A program made the translations under genes and the position numbers. From assembly GCA_020740775.1 (NCBI GenBank), contig JAHEWK010000001.1:1736001-1800000 (forward strand): a stretch of 64,000 nt of DNA. The letters run 5' to 3'. This DNA comes from Ilyonectria destructans. Taxonomy: Eukaryota; Ascomycota; Sordariomycetes; Hypocreales; Nectriaceae. How positions within the stretch are numbered: position 1 is the first letter of the stretch; every line of letters starts with the position of its first letter. The notes beneath the pieces were generated by a model. The model was given only the letters and a program-made list of their open reading frames with translations, made no database searches and was not told the DNA's origin. Of this stretch, positions 20,513 through 31,504 are shown one piece after another.

Positions 20513-22816
20513 TTAATCAAAATCCTTCTGTGCGCTGGGCTCGGACGCTTCCTCTTCTGCGGAGGCGTCTCGGTGCAGAGGTGCCGTCTCCAAACCGACC
20601 ATGCCCACGGTGCTAACCCGTCGCGCGCGCAGATCAGTCAACGCCTCGCTCTCCTCGTCGATGTGGTCATCGTCGTCGTCCGCTGCGCCCTCCTCGTTAT
20701 CTGACGTGTCCGGAGACTCGGCAAGGCTGTTCTGGAGAGACGCCATAAAGTCGCCTGCCGCAGCAAACTTATAGATCGCCGCTTTGTGCGGTAGAGTCGC
20801 ATACCGCCGGTGGGCTTCGTCTAGGCATTGCCGCGCTTGGATGTGCTTGGACTGTTGAAGCCAGGCATCGGCGGCTAGAACGTGCCACGCAGCTGACTTG
20901 CGGCGGCGAGAACCCCAGTGCCAACTTCCTACACCTTGCTTAGAAGCGTAGCATATGCCCAGCCGCTCCTTCATGAAGGCGTCACCAATGCTTCCAGGGA
21001 TCTTCGACTCTAGGAGTCGGATTCCCCATCGCCCAGCATCATCAATATTCGTTCCGCCTCGCAGGCGCAGCAATTCTAGACCAAGCGTCAAGCTCCGCAG
21101 TGCACCGTACGGAGCACAGCAGCGAGTGTTGTAGGAATAGAATGCAGCCTCTAGCATCTGGTCGATCGTCTCCGCGCGGTTTTTGGACGACAAGTGCTGT
21201 GGCAGAATGAGGAGACTTGCGGCTGCCATCTCGTTTGCGGCGGCGTGGTGCTTCCATGCCTTGGAATCGCTAAAGTCGGATCGCAATAGGTCATACGTCG
21301 AGTGGGCCAGCTTCCAATCGCGCAGCATAAACGCATAGTCGGCTAGTTTCCTCATAATAGCCTCGGGGGCTTCAGCTTGGTAAAATCCCGCCATGTTATA
21401 GGTATCCTTTGAGCTGCTTGAGTTTCCCGAAGAGGAACGTGAGCTGCTTCCAAATGCCCATTTTCTTGAAAGGTTCATGAACCGCCCCGTAATGCCCCTA
21501 CGTCTTGAAGCAACCTGATCATTCCAGATGGATACGTGTCGCTCCATCGTGGGAACGATAGACTGGGTTACCATCTCACGTACGAAAGTCCGGATCGCCG
21601 TGGCATCAGATTCGAAGATATGCATCGTAGGGTCCTCAAAGTCTTCGTCGTCCTGACTTCGTCGAATATCTTCCAGTTCCTCAGTGGCCGACATCCAATC
21701 ACTGCGAGGAAGTGGTATACTGTCGTCATCCGTCTCGGCGCTCGCGCTGCTTCTTAGTCTCAGGAGGTGGCAGTGGAGTCCAAGGTTGCGCTTCATTTGG
21801 TCAAAAAGTCCCATCGAGCGCGTAATATCATCCTTCTCTTCATCGTGGATCAGGACATAGTATCGGAGATAATCGCCATCCACCCATACGGGAAGCCTCT
21901 TATCTCCCTGACTAGTCTCCGAGTATAGCCTTCTAAGTTCTTCAATCGGGTTCTTGTTCCGGGAGCTGATGGCGATGACACAAGCCACAGGGTGCGCAAA
22001 GGTCTCATGAGGCGAAATCTGGAATCCCGATAATAGTCGCCGTAGATAAAGTGCGTAGTATGGCGACGTATCGTCATCCGAGCCCTGTCCGGCAAAGGGG
22101 CCCTGCGGCACGGTTGCAAACGACTCCTCGGCGTAGGACAGGTGCCGCTCTACCACTGCTTCGACGTTGGCCAGAAGCTTCTTATCTCGGGCTGTGCTTG
22201 CCTGGTTCCCAGTTTGACCTTGTGGTGGCGGAGCGTTCTTGAAACCTGAGACCTTGGGGTCTGGGTGCTCAACATCGTGGCCGAATCTCGTGAATCGGAT
22301 CGAGAAGTCCTCGGTGGTCCGGCTCATCCCATTACTATCTCGAATCGTAACCTTGCCCTGTAGATCCTCGCCAAAAGGGCGCAGTAGCTCCCATAGACCA
22401 TTTTCAAATCCCTTATCGCTCATCAAAGCCTCGGTATCCTCAGAGGCGTAGATGGATACGTGTGGGACGTACGCTTTGAGAATGAGGTTGAGCGGTTCGG
22501 CCGGGCTGTCTCCGGCATTGGAGGCGGGGGACCGGGGCGGCCGGGAATCGAAGACGGTATTGGAGAGGACCCGAGACGGGGACCCGCGGCCGGCTGGGGA
22601 GATGGACCTCGAGCCAGGGGGTGACAGCGTCGATGCATATAGCGAAGCCCTCGAGGGGTTGGAACGGCGGAAGGGCAGGGAGGTCTCGGAGCTGGGCAAC
22701 GACTCAATGGTGGACGTTGAGTGCCGCGTCTTGGGGAACTTCATGGTTGAGGCTGCCATGGGCAATGCCTGGAGCGGTTCCGTCGGCGGGTTTTCATCTT
22801 CGAAAGGCTGTGGCAT
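20513..22816 (-). CDS. TRS85: TRAPP complex subunit Trs85/TRAPPC8, 767 aa
   Basis: Single exon. The N-terminal 100 residues are Ser/Pro-rich and look disordered. The Trs85 domain follows: LILKAYVPHVSIYASEDT, HETFAHPVACVIAISSRNKNP followed by IEELRRLY, VDGDYLRYYVLIHDEEKDD, and SMGLFDQMKRNLGLHCHLLR, all characteristic of the family. An acidic stretch and helical repeat region (DAWLQQSKHIQARQCLDEA) occupy the C-terminal half. Trs85 defines TRAPPIII, the guanine-nucleotide exchange complex for Ypt1/Rab1 in autophagy and Golgi traffic. It is divergent from BUD13 across 506 bp. The start codon is the first ATG of a long uninterrupted frame. Confidence 0.92.
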   Translation of the reverse strand: MPQPFEDENPPTEPLQALPMAASTMKFPKTRHSTSTIESLPSSETSLPFRRSNPSRASLYASTLSPPGSRSISPAGRGSPSRVLSNTVFDSRPPRSPASNAGDSPAEPLNLILKAYVPHVSIYASEDTEALMSDKGFENGLWELLRPFGEDLQGKVTIRDSNGMSRTTEDFSIRFTRFGHDVEHPDPKVSGFKNAPPPQGQTGNQASTARDKKLLANVEAVVERHLSYAEESFATVPQGPFAGQGSDDDTSPYYALYLRRLLSGFQISPHETFAHPVACVIAISSRNKNPIEELRRLYSETSQGDKRLPVWVDGDYLRYYVLIHDEEKDDITRSMGLFDQMKRNLGLHCHLLRLRSSASAETDDDSIPLPRSDWMSATEELEDIRRSQDDEDFEDPTMHIFESDATAIRTFVREMVTQSIVPTMERHVSIWNDQVASRRRGITGRFMNLSRKWAFGSSSRSSSGNSSSSKDTYNMAGFYQAEAPEAIMRKLADYAFMLRDWKLAHSTYDLLRSDFSDSKAWKHHAAANEMAAASLLILPQHLSSKNRAETIDQMLEAAFYSYNTRCCAPYGALRSLTLGLELLRLRGGTNIDDAGRWGIRLLESKIPGSIGDAFMKERLGICYASKQGVGSWHWGSRRRKSAAWHVLAADAWLQQSKHIQARQCLDEAHRRYATLPHKAAIYKFAAAGDFMASLQNSLAESPDTSDNEEGAADDDDDHIDEESEALTDLRARRVSTVGMVGLETAPLHRDASAEEEASEPSAQKDFD

Positions 22817-23322
22817 GAAGGCGACTTCGGGGAGGGTCGAGTCGTGGGGAGTTGCTTGCGATGCCGCTGAGGGCGGAGCGGGTTCACGATGCGCACGCGG
22901 GAGAGGGCGGGAGGTAGCAGACTGACGAGGCCAAGATCCGGCTCTGCATGATATTATTACTGAAGTCGTAGCCCAGGCAGGTCTGTGTCTCAGCGGAAAG
23001 GAAAGAGGGCGCGCTCAATTATCATCTCTCAGAGGAGTCGGGCGACAATGTGGACTCAAGACCGTCGCTGATGATTCGGTACGTACCTCAACTACCAGAG
23101 CTTGGGTGCCGCGTCTTACCTCATAAGGCCGTAGACGTAGCTGACTTTGCCCAGTGCAGCAAGGCGCCATCAAGGGCCCCCACATTGCTCTACCGGGGCG
23201 ACCGACGTCGCATTCCGGTACCTGCATAAACTGCATGTGAGCCATGAGCTTCACCATCTGGAATCTTGAAGTCTTGTATCATCGGCAAGGTCAACGCTTC
23301 GCCGTTGTCACACACCACCACG
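22817..23322. promoter_or_regulatory. divergent promoter, TRS85 / BUD13
   Basis: 506 bp; no gene or named motif recognised. Confidence 0.45.
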
Positions 23323-24306
23323 ATGCCCTCGGATCTCGCAGACTATCTCGCCACGCGGTACCTGGTCGCCGACCCAAAACCCTCCAAGAAGCGCAAGCGC
23401 AAGCGCGGCGCCGAGCCAGCTGGTCTGGTCATCAACGACGACGACGACTCGGCCTGGGGTACCAACACCCAGGGAGACGATGCAGCTGAAGATGGTCCTG
23501 TAACAGTAACGGGTAGGTCCGCAGAGTTCCGGAAGGCCAAGAAGAACAACTGGACGTCGGTCGGCGATGGCGCAGACGGAGCAGAAAAAGACGACAGCGC
23601 CGCGGCCGATGCGATCCTCGCGTCTGCAGCGGCCGAAAATGATGCGACAAAGGACGCGGAAGACGAGATGCCAGTGGTGGAAGACGAAGGGGGCGTGACA
23701 AAGATGAGCGACGGAACCCACGCCGGACTACAGAGCGCCGCGGCAGTGTCCGCCCAGCTAAAACGACGGCAACGAGAAGAGCGCGAGGACTTCGAGCGCC
23801 ACCGCAAATCAGCAAAGGAGGAGGAGACAGTATACCGAGACGCCACCGGCCGACGCATCGACATCTCCATGAAACGCGCCGAGGCGCGCCGCGCAGCCGC
23901 CGAGGCAGAAGAGAAGGAACGGGCGGCCGTCGAGGCGCTCAAGGGCGACGTGCAGCTCGAAGAAGCCCGGAAGCGACGAGAGAAGCTAGAGGACGCCAAG
24001 CTAATGAAGTTTGCACGGACCGTTGACGACGAAGAGATGAACGACGAGCTCAAGGAAAAGGAACGGTGGAACGACCCGATGATGCAGTTCATGGCTGAGA
24101 AAAAGGACACGGGCGGCAAGGGCAAGAAGTCGAAGCGGAAGCCCGTATACGCAGGCGCAGCTCCGCCAAACCGCTATGGCATCAAGCCTGGGTACCGGTG
24201 GGATGGAGTTGACCGCGCCAATGGGTTCGAAGGGGAGAGGTTCAAGGCTATCAACCGACGGGAGAGGAATAAGGGGCTAGACTATTCATGGCAAATGGAC
24301 GAGTAG
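23323..24306 (+). CDS. BUD13: pre-mRNA-splicing factor BUD13 (CWC26), RES complex, 327 aa
   Basis: Single exon. It begins with the family-typical [12 protein letters not shown] followed by a KKRKRKR basic patch. A long charged, mostly disordered middle includes the coiled-coil [20 protein letters not shown] and [14 protein letters not shown]. The C-terminal conserved block, [20 protein letters not shown] then [12 protein letters not shown], is the diagnostic Bud13 signature. With Snu17/Ist3 and Pml1 it forms the RES complex, which promotes splicing and nuclear retention of unspliced pre-mRNA. ATG 23323 is chosen over the in-frame ATG at 23266 because family members start with the DLADYL helix. 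Confidence 0.95.
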   Translation: MPSDLADYLATRYLVADPKPSKKRKRKRGAEPAGLVINDDDDSAWGTNTQGDDAAEDGPVTVTGRSAEFRKAKKNNWTSVGDGADGAEKDDSAAADAILASAAAENDATKDAEDEMPVVEDEGGVTKMSDGTHAGLQSAAAVSAQLKRRQREEREDFERHRKSAKEEETVYRDATGRRIDISMKRAEARRAAAEAEEKERAAVEALKGDVQLEEARKRREKLEDAKLMKFARTVDDEEMNDELKEKERWNDPMMQFMAEKKDTGGKGKKSKRKPVYAGAAPPNRYGIKPGYRWDGVDRANGFEGERFKAINRRERNKGLDYSWQMDE

Positions 24307-24614
24307 AAGAATGATTACAGTAGGACACGGTTATACCCCATTATTGAACTTCGCTTGGAACATCGGAGCATACAATGTCACCTTGACTAGGCGTGTGAAA
24401 GGGCTTCTAGTCGTGACAACTCCTTGTGCAAGATAATAAAGTGTATTAAAACAATGGGCTTGGGGCCTGTTCACGTGGCCCATCCTCTCCACACCGCTCA
24501 ATCCCCCATTCCGTCTCTAGGCGACGGAGACTTTGTCCTATGCCGGGCCATTCGAGAACCGAAACGTAAGAAGGCAACCTGTCTCTACACTAGAGCGACT
24601 CATACATCGTTCGC
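24307..24614. other. convergent intergenic, BUD13 / TFG1
   Basis: 308 bp between two stop codons, presumably 3' UTRs. Nothing else seen. Confidence 0.55.
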
Positions 24615-26764
24615 TCATCTTCTGCGTCGCAGCCGCTTATCTGGTCCATACTCACAGATTTGCTTGACGAGCTTGATCCACTCTCCCTTGGGCATCTGTC
24701 CTGGCTTCTCACCCACGCGTCCCTGGAATTGTTTGATCAAGTCACCAATGACGATACCCTCCGCAGGGATCTTTTCCAGAATCTCCCACGACTCAATTCC
24801 AGAGCCGGACGGACCAGGGGAAGCACCTAACCAGTCAACGTTAGCTATGTGTTCTAGAAAGTCGCCTGCAGAAGTTCTCTGATTCAAGCACTTACCACCT
24901 TGGGTTGGGATAGGACTGCCAGCCCTCGACGCCGAGGGTGTGCCTCGGGCGCTGCTGCTCACGAGCTTCAGCTTCTTCTTCTTGGGGCCAGCGCCGTCCG
25001 ACATTTCACCACCAGTAGCTTCGCCGTCGCTACCGGAACCAGCACCCATCTTGGATCGCCGCATAGCAGCGCCCTGCGGGAGAGGTGTGCCCGCACGACT
25101 CCCTGTGGCAGGCGTAGCCGTCTTCTTCAACTTCTTTCTCGACGATTCGTTGCCGCTCGATTCCGAGAGAGCTGGGGAGCCTTGTCGCTTGAGAGATTTG
25201 CCCTTCTTAGCGGGATCAGATTTGTTCTTCCCCTGGGGTGTTGAGGTGCCCTTTGAGCCCTTGGCCTTGTCCTTGTCCTTGCCCTCGCCGTCCTTTCCTT
25301 CTTTCTTGTCATCATCCTCCTTCTTGTCGTCTTCCTTATCCTTGTCCTTGTCCTTGTCCTTGTCCTCATCTTCGTCATCAGAAGAGTTGTCTTCGGACTT
25401 GATAGGGTCAGCACGATCTCAACATAGCGCGGGTTGGCATCAGTCAGTCTTACCGAACTGCTCCAAGGGTTATCCTGGGACTTGTCGCTTTCGTAGACAA
25501 ACTCGCGGTCTCGCTTGATGAGGGCCTTCTTGGTCGCCTTGCCATACTTTTCCCGCTCCAGCTCCTCTTTCAGCTGCTCCTTCAAATCCCTGTCCACTTC
25601 TTGTTCGTCACCGTCGCCAAACAGGTTCGCACCAAGTTGCTCGCGACGGATACGATCCTTAGATTCCTTGGTATCCTCGTCATCGACATTACGCTCGAAA
25701 TTGGGAGTCTCGTCATCGTCTTGGAACTCATCCCCTGACATGTCGATCTCGTCATGGTCCATCTTCTCCAGTCGCGAGGCTGCTCGGAACGTGTCACTTT
25801 CCGTCTTGATCATCGACCCACGTCCGTACAGCGCCTGGCGAGTCGCTTCCACGTCTTGCTGGCCTGCCCTCCGCTCTTCATCCTTCATGACCCAGCGGCC
25901 AACGTCCACCTTCTTGTTCATGAGCGCTTCCGCCTCATCGATGGTGAATGGCTGAAATGGAGGCTTCGATGTGAATCGATACCACTTCTCAAGAGGGACC
26001 ATGCGGAACACGGACGTGTCAATCATGAAGGCGACGTTTGCCTCGGAAAGGGCGGCGACATAGCTGCCAACCCACACGTTCTTTCCATCCGCATCCTCAA
26101 GATGCCATGGAAGTGCTTCCTCGTATCTTAGGTCAGACTCCTTCTTGGCTGCCACAGTCTTTGGGGCTCGGTTGAAGTTCGTCCTCTCTTCCTTTTGCTT
26201 CTTCGGTCGCTTGGGGTTGAGATCCTTGGCAACAGGGGCAATCTTGGCCTGGTCAACCGCTCGTTGGGCCTCTCGATCTGCCTTCGCCTGAGCCATCCTC
26301 TCTGCCTCTAGTTCGTCCACTGCGGGTTGCTCAGGAACCTCTACTTTGACAGCCCTGCCAGGTGGGGGCTGTCGGGCATCACGTCGATGTAGAGTAACGG
26401 GTCGGGCGAAATCGTCCTGGTCGGCAGGGTCAATGGGTTTGTCGCCTAGCTTTGCCTGAGAAAACTTCATCAAGTGATAGCGGATGCCATCGAGCAGCGC
26501 CTTCTTGGTGGTCATGATTGGGATATCGGTAACACCAGGAGGTGGCGCCTCGGACCATCCCCCATATTTCTTGCGATTCTCTTCGAGGTTGGGCTTGGGG
26601 CCATTCTGAGAACCCGGCTTGGACTTCAACGCGGGTTTGGGGGCGGGCTTTCGCGAAGCAACGAGCGGGTTACCACGGGGAGGCTTCTTGCGCATCGGCC
26701 TCAGGGGATTCGCCTTTGGGCGGCTGGGGACGCCATTGGGGTTTCCGGCCGGCGGTGCGCTCAT
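24615..26764 (-). CDS. TFG1: TFIIF large subunit (Tfg1/RAP74), 674 aa
   Basis: Three exons: 26764-25454, 25397-24896 and 24826-24615, with introns of 56 bp (GTAAGA) and 69 bp (GTAAGT). The N-terminal dimerisation region includes TNFNRAPKTVAAKKES then DLRYEEALPWHLEDADGKNV, WVGSYVAALSEANVAFMID and VPLEKWYRFTSKPPFQPFTI, all Tfg1/RAP74 signatures. A very acidic and Lys-rich linker follows, with DK repeats coded at about 25336-25370. The C-terminal winged helix (ESWEILEKIPAEGIVIGDLI ... KLVKQICEYGPDKRLRR) binds the polymerase phosphatase Fcp1 in the family. TFIIF joins RNA polymerase II in the preinitiation complex. The upstream frame remains open to 27073 but has no ATG, so 26764 is taken as start. 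Confidence 0.93.
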
Positions 26765-28288
26765 GTCGACGGTGACCCCGTTGGTTGACGAGATGGTGTT
26801 GAAAGGAGGCGCCCGAACCGAAGGGTGAGGCAGCAGCGGTGCGCCTGGAGCCTTGGACAGGCCGTGGGAAACGGAATGGAGACGCGGCAGACGGATGAGC
26901 GCGGCGGTTTCGTCGAGGGCAATCTGATCGCAGTCGTCCTGAGGAGGCGGCGATTGAGCAGGCGCGTCGGGGGCCTGGGAGAGGGAGGTCGTATCGCTAT
27001 TGTAGGGGATGATGTTTGTTGAAGGAAACAGAGTTAAGAAAGCGAGAGGTGCTCCCTGGGATGACGATGACAAAGGAAAGCAAGCCAGCGGAGACTGTGG
27101 CTGATGGCTTGTGCTTCAGCTGTGGAGGTACCAGGTACGGGGAGCTTCAGCCTCAGAGGTAAAAAAATACTCGGGAAAAGGTGGCAGGGGATAGCTTCAG
27201 AGGGTCATGGGTACATGCAGCGCCTAAGCCTTGCTGCCTTGGCTTGCCTTGCAGCTCTATTTGCCGGGCGAGGGTTGCTGCGGGAGGAATCACGATCAGA
27301 ATACAAACAGCAGGGGGCCATGGGCTATGAATAACTACCTTAGGTAGGGAGCCGCCTAAGTCCCCATTGCTCCTGGTACGAATACTGGCACTTTGCTCGT
27401 GGCTTTCTGCACGAGCCCCAAAGTGTTTACTGTCGCCGGCCGCTTCCCGCCTTTGCCACACTGTCCAACAAGCAGCGAGCAAATGAAAGCTGCAAGAAAA
27501 CGGGGCGCCAAAAATGATGCACAGTATGCGTAACAGTCTGCGCACGCAATTCAGTCGTGCATAGTGACGTCGAGCCGTCGCTGCGGGGTATCTGCCCACT
27601 GATTCCAGCGCAACAGCTGGCAAGCTCAGTTTGCGACATACCGTTTGCCAGGTCGAATCGACACAGTATCATCGCCAACATCCAATTGCTTGCAAATAGC
27701 ATCGTGTGGGGATGACGGGACATCTGCAAACAACCGTCCAGCCTCGATCACTCGCATCCGCGCTTGACTCTGACCAGGACCTGCCCTCTCCCTCTCTTTG
27801 ATTTCCCTCCTTCCTCTTCCTCTTCCTCTTCCTCTTCTTCTTACTCTTCCTTATTCCCTCCCGGTTCTTGCCTCTCTTTCCACCTAGACTCACCCCATCG
27901 ACAGTACCGCCGCTTGCGGCAAGTGAGGTGATGCGCCCGAAAGGTATCAAGGTGTCTCAGTCAAGCCCAGTTTCTCTCCCTCATATGGAGCCTCAGACAA
28001 ACTGCAACATCAACCCCAGCCTGTCCCCCAACAGGCTTTTTATTTCTCCTTCGAACCATTTTTCGTCCTAGGACCTTCCCCTTGCATCAGTTTCTTTGCT
28101 TCTCGAGCTAGACCTCAATCTTGTCGCTACGATTAGACACTCAAGGCATGCATCTACTTGCAATCGAGTTACTTTAACTGAGCTCATCAAACGCAAGCCA
28201 GTGAGAACGCAACCAGGGCCCATAAGCCACAACGCTTCAGTCGTCACGGCACCAAGAAGTCTGCCTACTGCCATCTCTCCAGCCTCCC
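26765..28288. promoter_or_regulatory. 1.5 kb divergent region, TFG1 / Cid1-type gene
   Basis: No independent gene seen. The 103 codons upstream of the TFG1 ATG stay open in frame but have no ATG. Four TTCCTC units (27811-27834) form a pyrimidine tract on the plus strand before the Cid1-type gene. Repeated short direct ATG-free leader sequence continues to 28288. Confidence 0.5.
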
Positions 28289-31200
28289 ATGTCCTCCAAC
28301 CTCCAGAGAGACTCGGCGGCTGCCTCAGGCGGCGCGCCCTCGGGTCTTGAGGGCCATCTTCGCAACCTCATCCTGTCAAACAGTTCGGATGGACAAGAAG
28401 TTCCCTCGCCCGGGCCTTCTCAAGCCATTCGAAGCTCTTGGCCCGCCGCTCCTGCAAACGCTTGCCAGCCTGTTCAGACTCAAAATGGTCCGTCCGACGA
28501 TGGCATCATCCAGGAAGATCACACCAAGGGCACTTCGCAACAGTCCAAACAGGGGCGCAAACGGCCCAACCAGGCTCAGAGACGTCAGATGAACTCTCAA
28601 TTCTCTATCCCCATTGACCCTCGCCCTCAGCAGCCCCCCCAACCTCGTCAACACTACAGTCCGACTTCGCATCATTCGCGGCCATCCCAGTCTTACCAGC
28701 GGCACATGCACACAAACTCTCACCCTCGGTCTCTGCCCCAGCAAGGTCACGCGAATCCGTCCTATCACCAAGGACCGTGGAATGGCCCTCCTCAGCATCA
28801 CGGACCCCCTGCTGCTGGGTACCCTCGGCAACAGGCCCATGTCTATCACCCAGTCTCCGCACAGGTTTACAACTCCAGACGTCAGCCTCATTTCACGCCA
28901 GAAGATGTCGCTGCCCAAGCCACTCTCCTCGACAGCCTCTGTTTCCACGTCGTCTCCAGCTCCGAGATTGAGTTGTCAGAGATCGCTGAAAAGGAGGCCT
29001 TCCGTTGCCATATCGAGGCCATCAGCCGCGAAGCCATTGCCAAGTTTGAGCAAGAACGGGATGCGTCTCTTGAGTTTCCTCCCGCCTCCGTCGAGCTAAG
29101 ATGCTTCGGCAGTCTATCATCCGGCTTCGCCACCAAGGCATCAGACATGGACCTCGGCCTCCTCTCTCCCATGTCCGCACCTCCGCCCGATGCCGCCGGT
29201 TCTCAGATCCCGCGTCTGCTTGAAAAAGCCTTTCTGAATGCTGGACTTGGTGCGAGGCTTCTGACACGAACTAGGGTCCCAATTATCAAGCTGTGTGGGA
29301 ACCCACCCGAGAAGCTTCGCCAGGACCTTCTTGACGAACGTTACAAATGGGAGAATGGACTTGATAACGAACCCCATGACACTCACGAAGATGATGAGCA
29401 TGATAACGCCGCTTCTCATGATCACGAAGACCAAACCCAGGTGGCATCTGCTGGAGATGGTTCACCATCTGCCACAGAGTTCACAGTGCCCGATCAAGCC
29501 ACCGGGGAGACGCAAAGCTTCCAACTCAAGCAAGGGCCCAAGAGCTCTCTTTCATCCTATTATGGCCTAGCTAAGCGGATTCTTCGGAGAGCTGGCGGAC
29601 GTGATGTTACGATTTCCAACTGTCGCGACTTCACTGATCAAGATTGGGACATTCTGAATCGTGTATGTCGGGCTTTTTTCTCTGGCCTTGCTGACCCGCA
29701 ACTTCGAAAGCGCTTATCCGGCTACCCGTCTCTTTCATTCGACGACATACCCGGTAACCGATCTCTCCTAGGTGTCTTCTCGCAGATTGAGGGTGAAGAG
29801 CTTATCCAACTCTGGAAGAAGGGAGGCATTCAAAATAAAAGTATTCGGCCAGGTGCGGATCAACACGCCGAAGAGGTCATGAACACATGGGAGGGGGTGC
29901 AGATGACCACAAGCTTTGGCGATGACCCTGTTTACTATACCAAACAACTCCAGTTGGTTTTGGATAAACTCAAGAGACTGCCAGTAATTCAGTTCTTGAC
30001 CTTGGAGCAAGGACAGCATGAAACCCCTTCCCAATACGGCGCACGCACCGATGGAATTTCTCGAAATCTCGAGCTTGCCGACGATGACAGCACCCCATAC
30101 TTTGCACGCCCCGCAGCCGTTGAAGAAGAATTCCCTGTCCTCAATAAGTCGGAATGGCTGGACACAGTTATGAAACGATATATTGCTGGAATTTATCAAG
30201 AGGATCTTCGGCGTGGGGTGCAAGAGTACATTGATTCCTGGAGCCATTGGATGCCATTCAATGTCATGGTACGAAAACATGCGATTCTTCATTTGGCATG
30301 GGAGCTTGAGAGAGCCCTTGAGAAAGAACTATACGAAGCACGCCACATTGAAGACATTAAGGAGTATATCAAACTGCTCCGGTCGCCCATTTCAAGAGCC
30401 CCTGGTCCGCCTTATGCTCACGAATACATAATTCTTCTTAACACTGAAACAGCTGCCCTCGCTGACAGGATCCGCATGATACCAGACCCTCACAAAATGG
30501 CCCCCAACCAGCCGCGAGACCGATACCGAGACCGCTTGGAATTCCCCAAGACAGGTGCTGGCGTGCAGTGCGATATCAATTTTTCGGCCCACCTCGCTCT
30601 CCAAAACACTCTGCTCCTGCGATGTTACTCCCACACCGACCCACGAGTTCGACCAATGGTGTTGTTCGTGAAGCATTGGGCAAAGGTTCGTGGGATCAAC
30701 TCGGGATACCGCGGAACCTTGAGTAGTTATGGCTACGTCTTGATGGTCCTCCACTATCTTGTCAATGTCGCCAAGCCATTTGTGTGTCCCAATCTTCAAC
30801 AGTTGGCTCCCCAACGACCTCCCAACCTATCCCCAGCTGAGATGGAAAACACGGTCGTGTGTCGAGGTCACAATATCGAATTCTGGCGGAATGAAGACGA
30901 GATTTTGCACCTCGCTCGTGGAAACCGAATCAATCACAACACAGAGACTATTGGTCACCTCCTCCGTGGCTTCTTTGAGTACTATGCCTTCATGGGAACG
31001 ATGACCGCTTGCTCAGGAAAGGGATTTGACTGGGGCAGGGACGTGCTTAGCTTACGAACTCCGGGCGGACTTTTGTCCAAGCAAGAGAAGGGCTGGACCG
31101 GTGCCAAGACGGTTCTCGTCCTTCAGGGCGCGGGTGCTAATGTTGCACCAGAGCAAACGATGGCGCCTCTTCAGAATCCCGCCGCCACAGGCAGCGCGGG

Positions 31201-31504
31201 AAATGGAACCCAAGCCAAGCCGGCGGCTTCAGCGAATAAGAGCGCCGAGGTCAAAGAAGTTCGTCACCGATACCTCTTTGCCATCGAAGACCCATTCGAG
31301 TTGGATCACAATGTTGCGCGAACTGTCACTCACAATGGTATTGTATCAGTACGGGATGAGTTCCGCCGGGCGTGGAGGATCATCAGGGCAACGGGCAACG
31401 GCAGCCGGCAGGAGAACTTGTTCCGAGATGTGAATGATTGTGAAGAAGAGAAAAACCCCTTCTTACGGCTGTTGGACACTATCCATGGAGTTGGGGCAGT
31501 TTAG
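28289..31504 (+). CDS. non-canonical nucleotidyltransferase (Cid1/terminal uridylyl- or poly(A)-polymerase class), 1071 aa
   Basis: Single exon. The N-terminal 200 residues are Pro/Gln/His-rich and disordered. The catalytic polymerase-beta palm begins near residue 273 with GSLSSGFATKASDMDLGLL, giving the paired catalytic Asp286 and Asp288, then RTRVPIIKL. The third catalytic Asp (Asp762, CDINFSAHLALQNTLLLRCY) is followed by RVRPMVLFVKHWAKVRGINS and GTLSSYGYVLMVLHYL, and a PAP-associated region ending near GNRINHNTETIGHLLRGFFE. Family members add U or A tails to RNA 3' ends. The gap between the second and third Asp is 474 residues, far above the usual spacing of well under 100, so a roughly 400-residue insertion splits the catalytic domain. 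UTP versus ATP preference cannot be decided. Confidence 0.85.
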   Translation: MSSNLQRDSAAASGGAPSGLEGHLRNLILSNSSDGQEVPSPGPSQAIRSSWPAAPANACQPVQTQNGPSDDGIIQEDHTKGTSQQSKQGRKRPNQAQRRQMNSQFSIPIDPRPQQPPQPRQHYSPTSHHSRPSQSYQRHMHTNSHPRSLPQQGHANPSYHQGPWNGPPQHHGPPAAGYPRQQAHVYHPVSAQVYNSRRQPHFTPEDVAAQATLLDSLCFHVVSSSEIELSEIAEKEAFRCHIEAISREAIAKFEQERDASLEFPPASVELRCFGSLSSGFATKASDMDLGLLSPMSAPPPDAAGSQIPRLLEKAFLNAGLGARLLTRTRVPIIKLCGNPPEKLRQDLLDERYKWENGLDNEPHDTHEDDEHDNAASHDHEDQTQVASAGDGSPSATEFTVPDQATGETQSFQLKQGPKSSLSSYYGLAKRILRRAGGRDVTISNCRDFTDQDWDILNRVCRAFFSGLADPQLRKRLSGYPSLSFDDIPGNRSLLGVFSQIEGEELIQLWKKGGIQNKSIRPGADQHAEEVMNTWEGVQMTTSFGDDPVYYTKQLQLVLDKLKRLPVIQFLTLEQGQHETPSQYGARTDGISRNLELADDDSTPYFARPAAVEEEFPVLNKSEWLDTVMKRYIAGIYQEDLRRGVQEYIDSWSHWMPFNVMVRKHAILHLAWELERALEKELYEARHIEDIKEYIKLLRSPISRAPGPPYAHEYIILLNTETAALADRIRMIPDPHKMAPNQPRDRYRDRLEFPKTGAGVQCDINFSAHLALQNTLLLRCYSHTDPRVRPMVLFVKHWAKVRGINSGYRGTLSSYGYVLMVLHYLVNVAKPFVCPNLQQLAPQRPPNLSPAEMENTVVCRGHNIEFWRNEDEILHLARGNRINHNTETIGHLLRGFFEYYAFMGTMTACSGKGFDWGRDVLSLRTPGGLLSKQEKGWTGAKTVLVLQGAGANVAPEQTMAPLQNPAATGSAGNGTQAKPAASANKSAEVKEVRHRYLFAIEDPFELDHNVARTVTHNGIVSVRDEFRRAWRIIRATGNGSRQENLFRDVNDCEEEKNPFLRLLDTIHGVGAV

